Counted from the stretch's first letter, positions 32,310 to 41,738 are shown. The stretch: DNA of 64,000 nt from Clostridia bacterium (GCA_017456055.1 JAFTKC010000019.1:1-64000), one strand, 5' to 3'. Notes: generated by a model not told the origin, from the letters alone. Numbers and translations: made by a program.

Positions 32310-33767
32310 ATGAATAAGAGAATCGTTATTAACCTAGTCGGCAAAGCGATGGTGTTAGAAGGCATATTTATGCTACTTCCAATGCTTGTCGGGGTTATAT
32401 ACAAAGAGAATACTTATTTAAGTTTTTTGTTGCCAACGACGGCATTATTATTGATAGGAATACCTTTATCAATGATAAAATCTAAAGATAGGCAATTTTA
32501 CACTAAAGAAGGGTTAGTGACCGTATCTTTGGTGTGGATAGTTATGTCCTTATTTGGAGCGTTGCCGTTCGTAATAGATGGCGTAATTCCAAACTATATC
32601 GACGCTCTTTTTGAAACGGTTTCAGGGTTTACCACCACGGGCGCAAGCATAATGCAAAACGTGGAAATAATGAGTAAATCTCATATGTTTTGGCGTGTAT
32701 TCACTCACTTCATAGGTGGTATGGGCGTAATAGTATTCGTACTAGCAGTGTTGCCGAGTGATACGGGCGCAATGCATATTTTTAGAGCCGAAGCGCCAGG
32801 ACCAGAAGCAACCAAGCTCGTTAGTAAAATTAGATATACTGCGAGAATTTTATATTTAATTTACGTGGTGCTAACCATAGTAGAAATCATACTTTTACTC
32901 TTTAGTGGTATGGGATTTTACGATGCCGTATTAAATTCGTTTTCCACGGCGGGAACGGGTGGCTTTAGTAGATATAATAATAGTATTGCCCACTACAATA
33001 GTGTTTACGTAGAAATGGTAATAGCCGTGTTTATGTTCTTGTTTGGCATAAACTTTAATATTTTCTACCTAATTTTAATAGGCAATTTCTCAAAAGCCTT
33101 TAGGAGCGAAGAGTTAAGAGCCTACTTTATAATCGTGATTTCAGCAGTTATTTTGATAGCGTTAAATATTTTAAGTACTTGTGAAAACTTTTGGCAAGCG
33201 TTAAGATATTCTTTCTTTCAAACGACGTCAATCATTTCAACTACGGGCGCAATGTCAACGGATTTTGACGCGTGGCCAACTTTCTCTAAAGTGATACTAT
33301 TATTCTTGATGGTATGTGGTGGTTGTGGTGGTTCAACTGGTGGTGGGCTTAAAATTTCAAGAATAGTTATGCTCGTTAAAGGTGTTTTTTGTGACGTAAA
33401 GAGAATATTTTACCCTAGAGCAATTGTCACCCCTAGATTTGAGGGAAAACCTTTAATAAAAGAGCAAGAAAACTCCGTAAAAGCGTATTTTTTGATTTGG
33501 GCAATAATATTAGTTTTATCTACACTCTTGCTTTCACTTGACGGGTTTGTAAGCGGACAAAATGGTATGATATCTTGTATATCTACAACTATCTCTTGTA
33601 TAGGCAACGTAGGGCCTGGCTTTGATTTAGTAGGTCCAACGTTAAACTATTCGGGCTATGCACCATACTCAAAAATATTGCTATCGCTAGTAATGCTAGT
33701 TGGAAGATTAGAGATTTTCCCAATGTTAATTTTATTCTCGCCAAAAACGTGGAAAAAGGCTTGTTAA
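32310..33767 (+). CDS. trkH: Trk potassium uptake channel TrkH
   Basis: A 485-residue membrane protein of the TrkH/KtrB family. It has about ten helices and four pore loops: VSGFTTTGASIM, FSTAGTGGF, QTTSIISTTGAM and ISCIGNVGPGF. A glycine-rich GGCGGSTGGGLK segment follows the third loop, as usual. It imports potassium under control of TrkA, whose gene precedes it by two bases. Length is normal. Confidence 0.94.
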   Translation: MNKRIVINLVGKAMVLEGIFMLLPMLVGVIYKENTYLSFLLPTTALLLIGIPLSMIKSKDRQFYTKEGLVTVSLVWIVMSLFGALPFVIDGVIPNYIDALFETVSGFTTTGASIMQNVEIMSKSHMFWRVFTHFIGGMGVIVFVLAVLPSDTGAMHIFRAEAPGPEATKLVSKIRYTARILYLIYVVLTIVEIILLLFSGMGFYDAVLNSFSTAGTGGFSRYNNSIAHYNSVYVEMVIAVFMFLFGINFNIFYLILIGNFSKAFRSEELRAYFIIVISAVILIALNILSTCENFWQALRYSFFQTTSIISTTGAMSTDFDAWPTFSKVILLFLMVCGGCGGSTGGGLKISRIVMLVKGVFCDVKRIFYPRAIVTPRFEGKPLIKEQENSVKAYFLIWAIILVLSTLLLSLDGFVSGQNGMISCISTTISCIGNVGPGFDLVGPTLNYSGYAPYSKILLSLVMLVGRLEIFPMLILFSPKTWKKAC

Positions 33768-33768
33768 T

Positions 33769-34650
33769 ATGAAAGGAATTATAATAATAAACCCATATAA
33801 ATATCCCGAAAATAGCGTTAAGCAAGCAGAAAGGCTAAAAAAAGAATTCTTAAATCTAGGCGTCAGCGTAGATATAATAGAAAACGCATTTTTAAAGACC
33901 ATTTTAAGTGGAGATAAACTTTATTCGTCGCTAGAAGACGTAGATTTTATCGTGTTTTTAGATAAAGATAAATACTTGTCGCAAGAGTTAACTCTTTTAG
34001 GCGCAAAACTTTTTAATAAACACGATGCAATAAGAGTTTGCGACGATAAGGGAGAAACCTGCTTGGCGCTTATTAATGGTGGTGTAAACATGCCAAAAAC
34101 CATGTTTGCCCCCTTGTGTTTTAGAGCGCAGAACCAAATATCGACAGAGTATGTTGACGAGATTATAGAAAAAATTTCTCTTCCTATAATAGTAAAAGAA
34201 AGTTATGGGTCAATGGGCTACGGCGTTCACAAGGCAGACACTAAACAAGAGTTTATCGAGATAGAGAAAAAACTAAAACTTCGCCCTAGAATATATCAAG
34301 AATATATTGGCTATAAAAAAGGTACGGACATAAGAGTAATAGTCGTAGGCAAGAAAGCAGTTTGTTCAATGCTTAGAGAAAACCCTAGCGATTTCCGTTC
34401 AAACGTTGGACACGGAGGAAAGGGAAAGAGAATAGAACTTTCCAAAGAGTTTAAAAAAACTGCGGAAAAGTGCGCGGAAATTCTAGATTTAGATTATTGT
34501 GGGGTGGATTTACTTATTGATAAAGACGGCTCGCCGGTAGTTTGCGAAGTAAATTCCAACGCCTTTTTTGAAGAAATTGAAAAAGTGACCGAAGTAAACG
34601 TTGCAAAAATTTACGCCGAACACGTAATAAAAGAGATAAAAAAGGGGTAA
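33769..34650 (+). CDS. RimK-like ATP-grasp ligase
   Basis: A 293-residue ATP-grasp protein. The N-terminal domain is followed by the ATP-binding fold: IIVKESYGSMGYGVHKA (about residue 140-156), IYQEYIGYKKGTDIRVIVVG, and the metal-binding CGVDLLIDKDGSPVVCEVNSNAFF near the end. RimK-type ligases add glutamate or similar residues to protein tails, peptides or cofactors; the substrate here is not evident. It begins one base after trkH and is probably cotranscribed with trkAH. Confidence 0.82.
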   Translation: MKGIIIINPYKYPENSVKQAERLKKEFLNLGVSVDIIENAFLKTILSGDKLYSSLEDVDFIVFLDKDKYLSQELTLLGAKLFNKHDAIRVCDDKGETCLALINGGVNMPKTMFAPLCFRAQNQISTEYVDEIIEKISLPIIVKESYGSMGYGVHKADTKQEFIEIEKKLKLRPRIYQEYIGYKKGTDIRVIVVGKKAVCSMLRENPSDFRSNVGHGGKGKRIELSKEFKKTAEKCAEILDLDYCGVDLLIDKDGSPVVCEVNSNAFFEEIEKVTEVNVAKIYAEHVIKEIKKG

Positions 34651-34675
34651 AATACTAGCGCCCTTGCAAAAATAC

Positions 34676-34704
34676 TTGACAAAAAGTATAAAAAAACATA
34701 AAAT
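34676..34704 (+). promoter_or_regulatory. Promoter of the aspS-gat operon
   Basis: TTGACA (34676-34681), 17-base spacer, TAAAAT (34699-34704), just ahead of the T-box leader. Confidence 0.75.
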
Positions 34705-34710
34705 GTAATT

Positions 34711-34926
34711 AGGTAAGACCCTTAGGTCAAAACGATAATCTTTTCAGGGAATATATGCCGTGGACTGAAAGCATATTAAGATTAAAGATTTAAGGCAACA
34801 CTTATCGGTATAAATTAGCGTGAATATTCAAGTGGACGGAAAAAAATTTCGTCAATTCGGGTGGCACCACGGGTAAAGTAAACTCGTCCCGAGAATTCAA
34901 GTAGAATTCTCGGGACTTATTTTTTA
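34711..34926 (+). promoter_or_regulatory. T-box leader of the aspS-gatCAB operon
   Basis: The T-box core CGGGTGGCACCACGGG lies near 34858-34873. A terminator stem GTCCCGAGAATTC/GAATTCTCGGGAC (34886-34916) with a T tail follows. An upstream AATTCGGG can pair with the terminator 5' arm to form the antiterminator. The bulge UGGC would pair with a GCCA tRNA end, fitting the G discriminator of tRNA-Asp or tRNA-Asn. A stem-loop between AATCTT and AAGATT holds a GAC triplet (34763-34765), a possible Asp specifier. Uncharged tRNA is thus expected to turn the operon on. The specifier call is tentative; the T-box is firm. Confidence 0.88.
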
Positions 34927-34958
34927 ATTAAAGATAAAAAGGTACAAGGAGAAAAGAT

Positions 34959-36689
34959 ATGTACAGAACTCATAGTTGTAATGAACTAAACGAAAGCAAC
35001 ATTGGAAGCGTTGTAGAACTTGCAGGCTGGGTGGACTCAATTAGAGACCACGGCGGTGTAATTTTTATGCACTTAAGAGATGAAAAGGGCGTGACTCAAA
35101 TCGTAGTTAACGACGAAAGTCTAATGGCAGGCGTAAATAGAGAAACGGTAATCTCTGTTAAGGGCGTAGTAAATAGAAGAGACGAAGATACCGTAAACGA
35201 AAAAATCGCAACGGGAAAAATCGAACTAGTTGTTCAAAGCCTAGAAGTTTTAGGACCTTGTAAAAACATGCTTCCGTTTGACGTTGAAGATAGCAAGGCA
35301 ACCAGAGAAGACGTTAGATTAAAATATAGATATTTAGACTTAAGAAATCCGTCTATTCATAACAATATCGTTCTTCGTTCAAAGGTAATTTCTCACATGA
35401 GAAAACTTATGGAAGAAAGAGACTTTTTAGAAATTCAAACTCCTATTTTAACGGCATCGTCACCTGAGGGAGCAAGAGACTTTTTAGTTCCAAGTAGAAA
35501 ACATAAAGGAAAGTTTTACGCTCTTCCACAAGCGCCACAACAATTCAAGCAATTATTGATGGTTTCTGGCTTTAATAAATACTTCCAAATTGCGCCTTGC
35601 TTTAGAGATGAAGACGCGCGTCAAGATAGATCTCCTGGTGAATTTTATCAATTAGACTTTGAAATGGCTTTCTCTACTCAAGAAGAAGTTATGAACGTTT
35701 GTGAAGAAGTAGTTTACGACGTGTTTAAGACCTTCTCTGATAAAAAGATAAGCGATAAGCCGTTTAGAAAGATAACCTATAAAGAGGCTATGACTAAGTA
35801 CGGCACGGATAAGCCAGACCTTAGAAACCCACTTTCTATTATCGATTTAACCGAATTCTTTAGCAAGGTTGAATTCCCACTATTTAAGGGAAAACTAGTT
35901 AGAGGAATAGTTGCAAATTGCTCGGGTAAATCAAAGAAATTCTTTGAAGAATCACTTCAATTTGCAATGAGTATAGGTATGAAAGGTCTAGGATATTTAA
36001 CTCTTAATGGGGACGCGTTCAAAGGTCCAATCGACAAGTTCTTAACTGACGAACAAAGAAAAGAAATAAAAGAAATTTCAGGCATTAAAGAGGGCGAAAC
36101 TTTATTCTTCATTTGCGATAAGTTAAGCGTAATCAATCGTGAAGCAGGTCAAATTAGAACTTGGCTTGGCGAAAAACTCGATTTAATTAAAGACGATTGC
36201 TTTGAGTTCTGCTTTATCGTAGACTTCCCAATGTACGAACTAGACGAAAGCACGGATAAAATTATCTTTACGCACAATCCATTCTCAATGCCACAAGGGG
36301 GAATGGACGCGCTACTAAACAAAGAGCCAACCGAAATTTTGGCATATCAATACGATCTAGTGTTAAACGGCGTAGAACTAGCGTCTGGTGCAGTTAGAAA
36401 CCACAATCCAGAAATTATGAAAAAGGCGTTTGCAATTGCAGGATATACTGAAGAAGAACTTGCTAAAAGATTCGGCGCAATGTATACTGCGTTCCACTAC
36501 GGCGCTCCACCACACGCAGGTATGGCACCTGGCGTAGATAGAATTATAATGTTCTTGGCTGGTGAAGAAACTATTAGAGACGTAATAGCCTTCCCACTTA
36601 ACGGAAACGCGCAAGACTTAATGCTCGGCGCTCCAAGTGAAGTGACCGAACAACAACTTCTCGAAGCAAACGTTGCAGTAAGAGAATAG
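34959..36689 (+). CDS. aspS: Aspartyl-tRNA synthetase
   Basis: A 576-residue class II synthetase of bacterial type. The N-terminal OB-fold (about 1-100) precedes the catalytic core, with class II motifs in FLEIQTPILTASSPEGARDF, PQQFKQLLMVSGF, FRDEDARQDRSPGEF and GMAPGVDRIIMFL. A GAD insertion sits between. The anticodon domain reads RDHGG near residue 29, where nondiscriminating AspRS enzymes carry His. With gatCAB in the same operon, the enzyme probably also charges tRNA-Asn with Asp. It follows a T-box leader and an AAGGAG site. Confidence 0.95.
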   Translation: MYRTHSCNELNESNIGSVVELAGWVDSIRDHGGVIFMHLRDEKGVTQIVVNDESLMAGVNRETVISVKGVVNRRDEDTVNEKIATGKIELVVQSLEVLGPCKNMLPFDVEDSKATREDVRLKYRYLDLRNPSIHNNIVLRSKVISHMRKLMEERDFLEIQTPILTASSPEGARDFLVPSRKHKGKFYALPQAPQQFKQLLMVSGFNKYFQIAPCFRDEDARQDRSPGEFYQLDFEMAFSTQEEVMNVCEEVVYDVFKTFSDKKISDKPFRKITYKEAMTKYGTDKPDLRNPLSIIDLTEFFSKVEFPLFKGKLVRGIVANCSGKSKKFFEESLQFAMSIGMKGLGYLTLNGDAFKGPIDKFLTDEQRKEIKEISGIKEGETLFFICDKLSVINREAGQIRTWLGEKLDLIKDDCFEFCFIVDFPMYELDESTDKIIFTHNPFSMPQGGMDALLNKEPTEILAYQYDLVLNGVELASGAVRNHNPEIMKKAFAIAGYTEEELAKRFGAMYTAFHYGAPPHAGMAPGVDRIIMFLAGEETIRDVIAFPLNGNAQDLMLGAPSEVTEQQLLEANVAVRE

Positions 36690-36700
36690 AGGATAAATAG

Positions 36701-36982
36701 ATGGAAATAACTGAATTAAAAGGTTTAGAAGAAGTAAATCAACTTAAATTTAATAGTGAAGAAAGCGAAAAAGTGTTAAACGTTTTTGCCGAAATGGAAA
36801 AGAGAGAGCAAAAATTAAGTAAAATCGATACTCAAAATCAAGAATCGGTAGTATACGTAATGCCGATATATAACGTTTTGAGAGAAGACGAAAGGGTGCA
36901 AGATTTTTCTAGAGAAGATTTGCTAAAGAACGCACCGCAAGCGAGCGAAGATAGTTGGCAAGTGCCAAGACTCGTAAAGTAG
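36701..36982 (+). CDS. gatC: Asp-tRNA(Asn)/Glu-tRNA(Gln) amidotransferase subunit C
   Basis: A 93-residue protein. The N-terminal half is helical. The conserved C-terminal belt reads LREDERVQDFSREDLLKNAP then WQVPRLVK, the GatC signature that wraps around GatA and GatB. It is 12 bases after aspS and nine before gatA. GatC stabilises the GatCAB complex; its presence here supports assigning the next gene as the GatA position of this complex. Confidence 0.85.
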   Translation: MEITELKGLEEVNQLKFNSEESEKVLNVFAEMEKREQKLSKIDTQNQESVVYVMPIYNVLREDERVQDFSREDLLKNAPQASEDSWQVPRLVK

Positions 36983-36990
36983 GTGGAAAT

Positions 36991-38142
36991 ATGGAATATA
37001 TAACTAAAATCAACCAAAACGGACAAATAGCCGTAGACGACACCTTGCTTGTAAAAGGGGAATTGTGTACGGCAGGCTCAAAAATGCTATATAACTTCAA
37101 GCCTTTGTTTTCTGCCGAATGCGTAAGTCGTTTAGAAGAAAAAGGATATTCAATTTCGGGCAAAACTAACGTTGGAGAGTTTGGCTTAGGTTTTTTAAGC
37201 GAAAACTCATATTTTGGGGCTACTAAATCTAACGAAAAACTAGTTAGTGCTAGTGCGGAACTAGTTGCTAGGGGAGAAGTTAAAGGGGCTCTAGGCGTTG
37301 ACCTTAACGGCGCTACTAGAAGGGGCGCCTGTATTTCTGGAGTAAAGAATATTAAGGCAACCTACGGCGTTATTTCAAGATACGGCGTTATCGCTTGCGC
37401 ATGCTCAGGGGAAACAGTTTCAATTACGGCAAAAGATACCGATAGTATGATAGAAATTTTATCTAGCGTTGCTGGATACGATAAAAAAGACGGAACTAGT
37501 TTAAATAAAGAGTACGATTTTAAGGCTGAGGGTGAAGTTAAAAAGGTTGCCGTAATTAGCGAATTAAAAAACGAAAGTTTAGATAAAACTATCGAAAAAC
37601 TTTCTAAAATGGGCGTAGTAGTAGAAGAAGTTTCCATAAAAGAAATTGAAGAAATTGCCACTGCTTGGCAAATTTTAATGAGTGCCGAAACTTGTAATAA
37701 CCTATCTAGATACGACGGAGTTAAGTACGGATATAGAACGGAAAACTATACTGATATAGACGATCTTTACGTTAACACTAGAACGGAAGGTTTAGGGCTT
37801 TTAACTAAGGAAAATATCGTATACGGCTCTTACGTTTTATCAAAGAGCAAGTATTTAGATTGCTATGATAAATCGCTAAAAATTCGTGGAATAGCAAAGA
37901 AAATTGCTAAAGAAATCTTTGACAAATACGATTTAATATTAACTCCCGTTTATTCAGGAAAAGAGTATACGGAAGAAGATTTTAAGGAAAACCACTTTGA
38001 AAAGGTGTTTAGCGAAAGCAAGTATACGGCTTTAGCAAGCATAACGGGGCTACCTGCATTAGTTAGCGACGGTGTTCAGTTTATAGGCGATTACTTTGAT
38101 GAAAACGCATTGCTTAGCGTATCCAAATTATTAGAAAAATAG
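36991..38142 (+). CDS. gatA: GatA-like amidotransferase subunit with degenerate catalytic triad
   Basis: A 383-residue protein, about 100 shorter than usual GatA. It aligns with GatA through CTAGSKMLYNFKP, GKTNVGEFGLGFLSENSYFG, the amidase core and the C-terminal YDLILTPVYSG. The usual glycine-serine loop (GSSGGS) is VSASA. The nucleophile block SDTGGSIRQPA is VDLNGATRRGA, so Ser becomes Ala108. The triad Lys appears kept (Lys22). Glutamine hydrolysis is therefore doubtful. It may act as a structural subunit, use another ammonia source, or be decaying. AGGTGG precedes the ATG at 36991. It sits between gatC and gatB. Confidence 0.75.
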   Translation: MEYITKINQNGQIAVDDTLLVKGELCTAGSKMLYNFKPLFSAECVSRLEEKGYSISGKTNVGEFGLGFLSENSYFGATKSNEKLVSASAELVARGEVKGALGVDLNGATRRGACISGVKNIKATYGVISRYGVIACACSGETVSITAKDTDSMIEILSSVAGYDKKDGTSLNKEYDFKAEGEVKKVAVISELKNESLDKTIEKLSKMGVVVEEVSIKEIEEIATAWQILMSAETCNNLSRYDGVKYGYRTENYTDIDDLYVNTRTEGLGLLTKENIVYGSYVLSKSKYLDCYDKSLKIRGIAKKIAKEIFDKYDLILTPVYSGKEYTEEDFKENHFEKVFSESKYTALASITGLPALVSDGVQFIGDYFDENALLSVSKLLEK

Positions 38143-38151
38143 GTATTAACG

Positions 38152-39579
38152 ATGAAATACGAAGTTGTAATAGGGTTAGAAACCCACGTAGAATTAGATA
38201 CAAAATCAAAAATATTTTGTTCATGTGGTGGACACTCCGAACACGTAGAGCCAAACGATTGCGTTTGCCCTGCTTGTTGTGGTATGCCGGGAATGCTTCC
38301 CGTCACCAATAAAAAAGCAGTGGAAAAGGCAATAATGGCAGGCTTAATGCTCAATTGCAAAATAAACGAATACGTGACGTTTGATAAAAAGAGTTATTAT
38401 TATCCCGATTTGCCAGGCGCATACCAAATTACCCAATGGTTTCACCCAATATGCGTAGAAGGTAGCGTAGAGGTGACCACTAAAGACGGAACGAGAACCA
38501 TTGGAATAAAGCAAATTCACATGGAAGAAGACGCAGGTAAACTAGTGCACGACGAGTGGTCGGATACGACTCTCGTCGACTACAATAGAACTAGCGTTCC
38601 ACTAATAGAAATCGTCACCAAGCCTGACTTTAGAAGTTCGGCGGAAGTTTTAGCCTATCTAGAAACTTTAAAGGCAAACTTTAGATTTGCAGGCATTTCC
38701 GAGTGCGAAGAAGGGGCAATGAGATGCGACGTAAATATTTCAGTTCGTCCACAAGGCTCAACCGAGTTAGGCGTTAGAACGGAAATAAAAAATATGAGTT
38801 CTTTTGCGGCAATTGAAAAGGCAATCGAATTTGAAATTGCCCGTCATATCGACGCAAACGAAAGGCAAACGGAAGTATTGGTGCAAGGCACGAGACGTTG
38901 GGACGACGATAAAAAGAGAACTTTCCCAATGCGTAATAAAGAGACTGCCGCAGACTATAGATACTTCCCAGATCCCAACTTAATGCCCATAATTATAGAC
39001 GAAAAGTGGGTGGAATCAGTTAGAGCGTCGATGTATATGACACCGCAAGAGAAAAAGCAAGAATATCTAGAAAAAGGATTGCTTGAGAGTGAAGCGGATA
39101 CTCTTATCGTTGAGAGAAAGGTTTGCGACCTACTAGATAAACTAGTTGAAAACGGAATCGACTTAAAAGAGGGGGCAACTTGGATTTTAACCGACTGCAT
39201 GAGTGTTTTAAGAAGACTTGGTAAAACCCTAGCAGACCTTAAGATTTCGGCTGAAAAACTAATAACGATAATAAATTTAGTTAAGGAAAATACGGTAAAT
39301 AGGTCGGCAGGAAAGAAGATACTTTCAGCAGTAATTGAAAAGGACGTTGATCCAATTGCTTACTATAAAGAGCAAGGTCTTGATTCGCAAGGAGATACGG
39401 GACTAATCGAGCAAATAGTAAGGAAAGTAATAGACAACAATCCTAACGCCGTAAAAGATTATAAAGAGGGTAAAACTAAAGCAGTTGGCTTCTTGTTTGG
39501 TATGATAATGCGTGAACTTCGTGGAAACGGCGATCCACAAGTTATCAATCAAATTTTAACCAAATATCTCAATCAATAA
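38152..39579 (+). CDS. gatB: Asp-tRNA(Asn)/Glu-tRNA(Gln) amidotransferase subunit B
   Basis: A 475-residue subunit of normal length. It starts YEVVIGLETHVELDTKSKIFC, with paired cysteines in FCSC and CPACCGMPG for zinc. It continues with KSYYYPDLPGAYQITQW, HMEEDAGKLVHD, DYNRTSVPLIEIVTKPD and RCDVNISVRP. The C-terminal helical YqeY/GatB domain is complete. It phosphorylates and amidates Asp or Glu on mischarged tRNA. Unlike its GatA partner it shows no loss of key segments, which suggests the complex still has a function. Confidence 0.95.
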   Translation: MKYEVVIGLETHVELDTKSKIFCSCGGHSEHVEPNDCVCPACCGMPGMLPVTNKKAVEKAIMAGLMLNCKINEYVTFDKKSYYYPDLPGAYQITQWFHPICVEGSVEVTTKDGTRTIGIKQIHMEEDAGKLVHDEWSDTTLVDYNRTSVPLIEIVTKPDFRSSAEVLAYLETLKANFRFAGISECEEGAMRCDVNISVRPQGSTELGVRTEIKNMSSFAAIEKAIEFEIARHIDANERQTEVLVQGTRRWDDDKKRTFPMRNKETAADYRYFPDPNLMPIIIDEKWVESVRASMYMTPQEKKQEYLEKGLLESEADTLIVERKVCDLLDKLVENGIDLKEGATWILTDCMSVLRRLGKTLADLKISAEKLITIINLVKENTVNRSAGKKILSAVIEKDVDPIAYYKEQGLDSQGDTGLIEQIVRKVIDNNPNAVKDYKEGKTKAVGFLFGMIMRELRGNGDPQVINQILTKYLNQ

Positions 39580-39589
39580 AGGAATAAAA

Positions 39590-40732
39590 ATGACCGAAAG
39601 ATTATTTTTAGAAGATGCTTATTTAGTAGAATTTAGCGCAAAAGTTATAGAGAGTCAGTTTGACGGAAAATATTTTAACGTGGTTTTGGACAAAACCGCG
39701 TTTTTTCCCGAGGGTGGCGGACAAAAGGCAGACGGTGGTTTTATAGAAGATTTAGCCGTAGTCGACGTGGTTGAAAAAGAAGATAAGATTTTTCATAAAC
39801 TCTTAGGAGATTTGCCAATAGGAAAGGTTGTAAATTGCGCGATAGATTTTGAAAAGAGATTTTCTTATATGCAAAACCATACGGGTGAGCATATTCTTTC
39901 GGGAATTATAAAAAGTAATTTTGGCTTTAACAACGTGGGCTTTCACTTGGGCGAAGAGTTGGTCACCTTAGACGTGGACGGCGTTTTAAGTGAAGAGCAA
40001 ATAATTATCGCAGAAAAACTTGCAAACGAAATAGTTTATAAAAACAAGGAAATAATTGCCTACTATCCAACTCTCGAAGAGCAAGAAAACCTTGATTTTA
40101 GAAGTAAAATTGCTATTAAAGAGGGCTTAAGGCTAGTAGAGATAAAAGACTGCGACTTATGCGCTTGTTGCGCTCCACACGTCAAATCTACCGCCGAAGT
40201 AGGAAATATTAAAATCTTGAACTTTGCTTCACATAGAGGAGGCACGAGAATAACTTTAGTTTGTGGGGAATACTTAGTAAATTACTTGCAAAAAACCGAT
40301 AGCGTTTTAAATGGAGTAATGAAGATTTTTTCGGCAAATAAAGAAAGTATTTTTGATAAAATCGCTCTTTTAAGGGAAGAAAATCAAAAGTTAAAGGGTG
40401 AAATTCAAGACTTAAAAAATCAAATGGTTTTAAGCGCCTTGCAAATAAGCGAGAGCGAAAATCTAATTTTTGCAAAGACCAAAGACGCCGATTTTGACCA
40501 AATAAGATTTGCCTTAAACACCTTGCAAGAAAAGGGAAAAGCCGTTTTAATAGTGGCTGAAAATTCAGGAACTATTTTATATATTTTATCTTCATTAGAT
40601 AATAGAGCCGAAAGCATTTTTAGTGAAATGAGAAAGAGTTTAATAGTAAAAGGTGGCTTTAGAAACAATTTCTCGCAAGGCAAAATTGATAACGCGATTG
40701 CCGAAATAGAAAGCGTGGTGGGTAAATTATAA
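39590..40732 (+). CDS. AlaX-type alanyl-tRNA editing protein with DHHA1 domain
   Basis: A 380-residue homologue of the AlaRS editing region. It has an OB-like start, FFPEGGGQKADGG, the editing zinc motif in NHTGEHILSG and CACCAPHVKSTAEVG, then a C-terminal coiled and DHHA1 portion with RGGTRITLVCG and GGFRNNFSQGK. It removes Ser or Gly misattached to tRNA-Ala. Nothing suggests it is a synthetase fragment. It follows gatB by ten bases and its stop overlaps the next gene start, so it belongs to the translation-quality operon. Confidence 0.88.
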   Translation: MTERLFLEDAYLVEFSAKVIESQFDGKYFNVVLDKTAFFPEGGGQKADGGFIEDLAVVDVVEKEDKIFHKLLGDLPIGKVVNCAIDFEKRFSYMQNHTGEHILSGIIKSNFGFNNVGFHLGEELVTLDVDGVLSEEQIIIAEKLANEIVYKNKEIIAYYPTLEEQENLDFRSKIAIKEGLRLVEIKDCDLCACCAPHVKSTAEVGNIKILNFASHRGGTRITLVCGEYLVNYLQKTDSVLNGVMKIFSANKESIFDKIALLREENQKLKGEIQDLKNQMVLSALQISESENLIFAKTKDADFDQIRFALNTLQEKGKAVLIVAENSGTILYILSSLDNRAESIFSEMRKSLIVKGGFRNNFSQGKIDNAIAEIESVVGKL

Positions 40733-41574
40733 TGGAACTATGTGATTTACACACCCACTCAATATACTCTGACGGAGCAGACACTCCAACCGAACTTGTA
40801 GGTAAAGCGAGTAAAAGTGGGCTAAAAGCCGTTGCGTTAACCGACCACAACACTATAGCGGGACTTTTAGAATTTAGTAGTGCTGGGCAAGAAATTGGCT
40901 TAGAAACGATAAACGGAGTAGAATTTTCCACCGATTATAATGGGAAGGAAGTTCACGTCGTATCGCTATTTATAAAGGAAAAGTATTTTAGCGAACTCAC
41001 TTCTATTTTGGCTAAGCATGACGAGTATAAAGAAAAAAGCAATATAGTGCTCGTGGACGGGCTAAGCAAACTCGGCTACGATATAGACTACGAAAAGATT
41101 AAAAAATCAACTCCAAGAAACAACGTAAATCGCGTGCAAATTGCAAACGCCCTTATGGAAAAAGGGTACGTTAAGTCTATAAAGCAAGCGTTCGACGGGG
41201 TTTTATCTAAAGAATATGGCTTATACGTAGAGCCACAAAGACTTGAAGCAAAAGAAATTATAAGTTATATAAGAGATATAGGGGCAGTAAGCGTTTTAGC
41301 CCACCCTTTCTTAAATTTGGAAGGGCAAATGTTATTAGATTTTATTGAGGAAATGAAAAAGCAAGGTTTAAATGCTTTAGAAACTAATTATTCTACTTTC
41401 TCTATAGGCGAAACCTTAAAAGCAAAAGAGTTGGCCGACAAATATTTTCTTTTATATAGTGGTGGGAGCGATTATCACGGCAAAAATAAGCCCGATATAA
41501 AACTAGGCGTAGGTAAGGGCGACCTTGTAGTTCCTTACGAATATTTAGAAAAACTAAAAGGTAAAATAAGATAA
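40732..41574 (+). CDS. PHP-domain phosphoesterase
   Basis: A 280-residue PHP protein. The first metal motif is DLHTHSIYSDG, then LTDHNT and NGVEFS, later LAHPF and GGSDYHGK. These residues bind two or three metals. Members include nucleotidases and 3',5'-bisphosphate or RNA-end phosphatases (TrpH-like); the substrate is unknown here. It overlaps the AlaX stop as TAATG and ends the aspS operon. Confidence 0.88.
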   Translation: MELCDLHTHSIYSDGADTPTELVGKASKSGLKAVALTDHNTIAGLLEFSSAGQEIGLETINGVEFSTDYNGKEVHVVSLFIKEKYFSELTSILAKHDEYKEKSNIVLVDGLSKLGYDIDYEKIKKSTPRNNVNRVQIANALMEKGYVKSIKQAFDGVLSKEYGLYVEPQRLEAKEIISYIRDIGAVSVLAHPFLNLEGQMLLDFIEEMKKQGLNALETNYSTFSIGETLKAKELADKYFLLYSGGSDYHGKNKPDIKLGVGKGDLVVPYEYLEKLKGKIR

Positions 41575-41580
41575 GAAATC

Positions 41581-41610
41581 AAAAAGGCGAAAAAAATTTT
41601 TCGCCTTTTT
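41581..41610 (+). terminator. Terminator of the aspS operon
   Basis: Symmetrical AAAAAGGCGAAAAA/TTTTTCGCCTTTTT stem, six bases after the PHP gene stop. Confidence 0.85.
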
Positions 41611-41722
41611 ATTTTTTATTATGTTAAGTAAAAACCTTAATTTTACTTTAATTACCATCTTTTTTGCATAAAAATTGGCAAAATTCGGCAAAAATTGAAT
41701 AAAAGGGCAAAATATTCAAAAA

Positions 41723-41738
41723 ACACAATATCTTGTGG
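41723..41738. promoter_or_regulatory. Candidate NrdR box upstream of nrdD
   Basis: ACACAATATCTTGTGG is close to the NrdR palindrome (ACAC-AT-rich-GTGT). A weaker ACAAAATATTGGAT starts 33 bases further on, a spacing near three helical turns as is common for paired NrdR boxes. Both precede the nrdD promoter. Confidence 0.55.
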
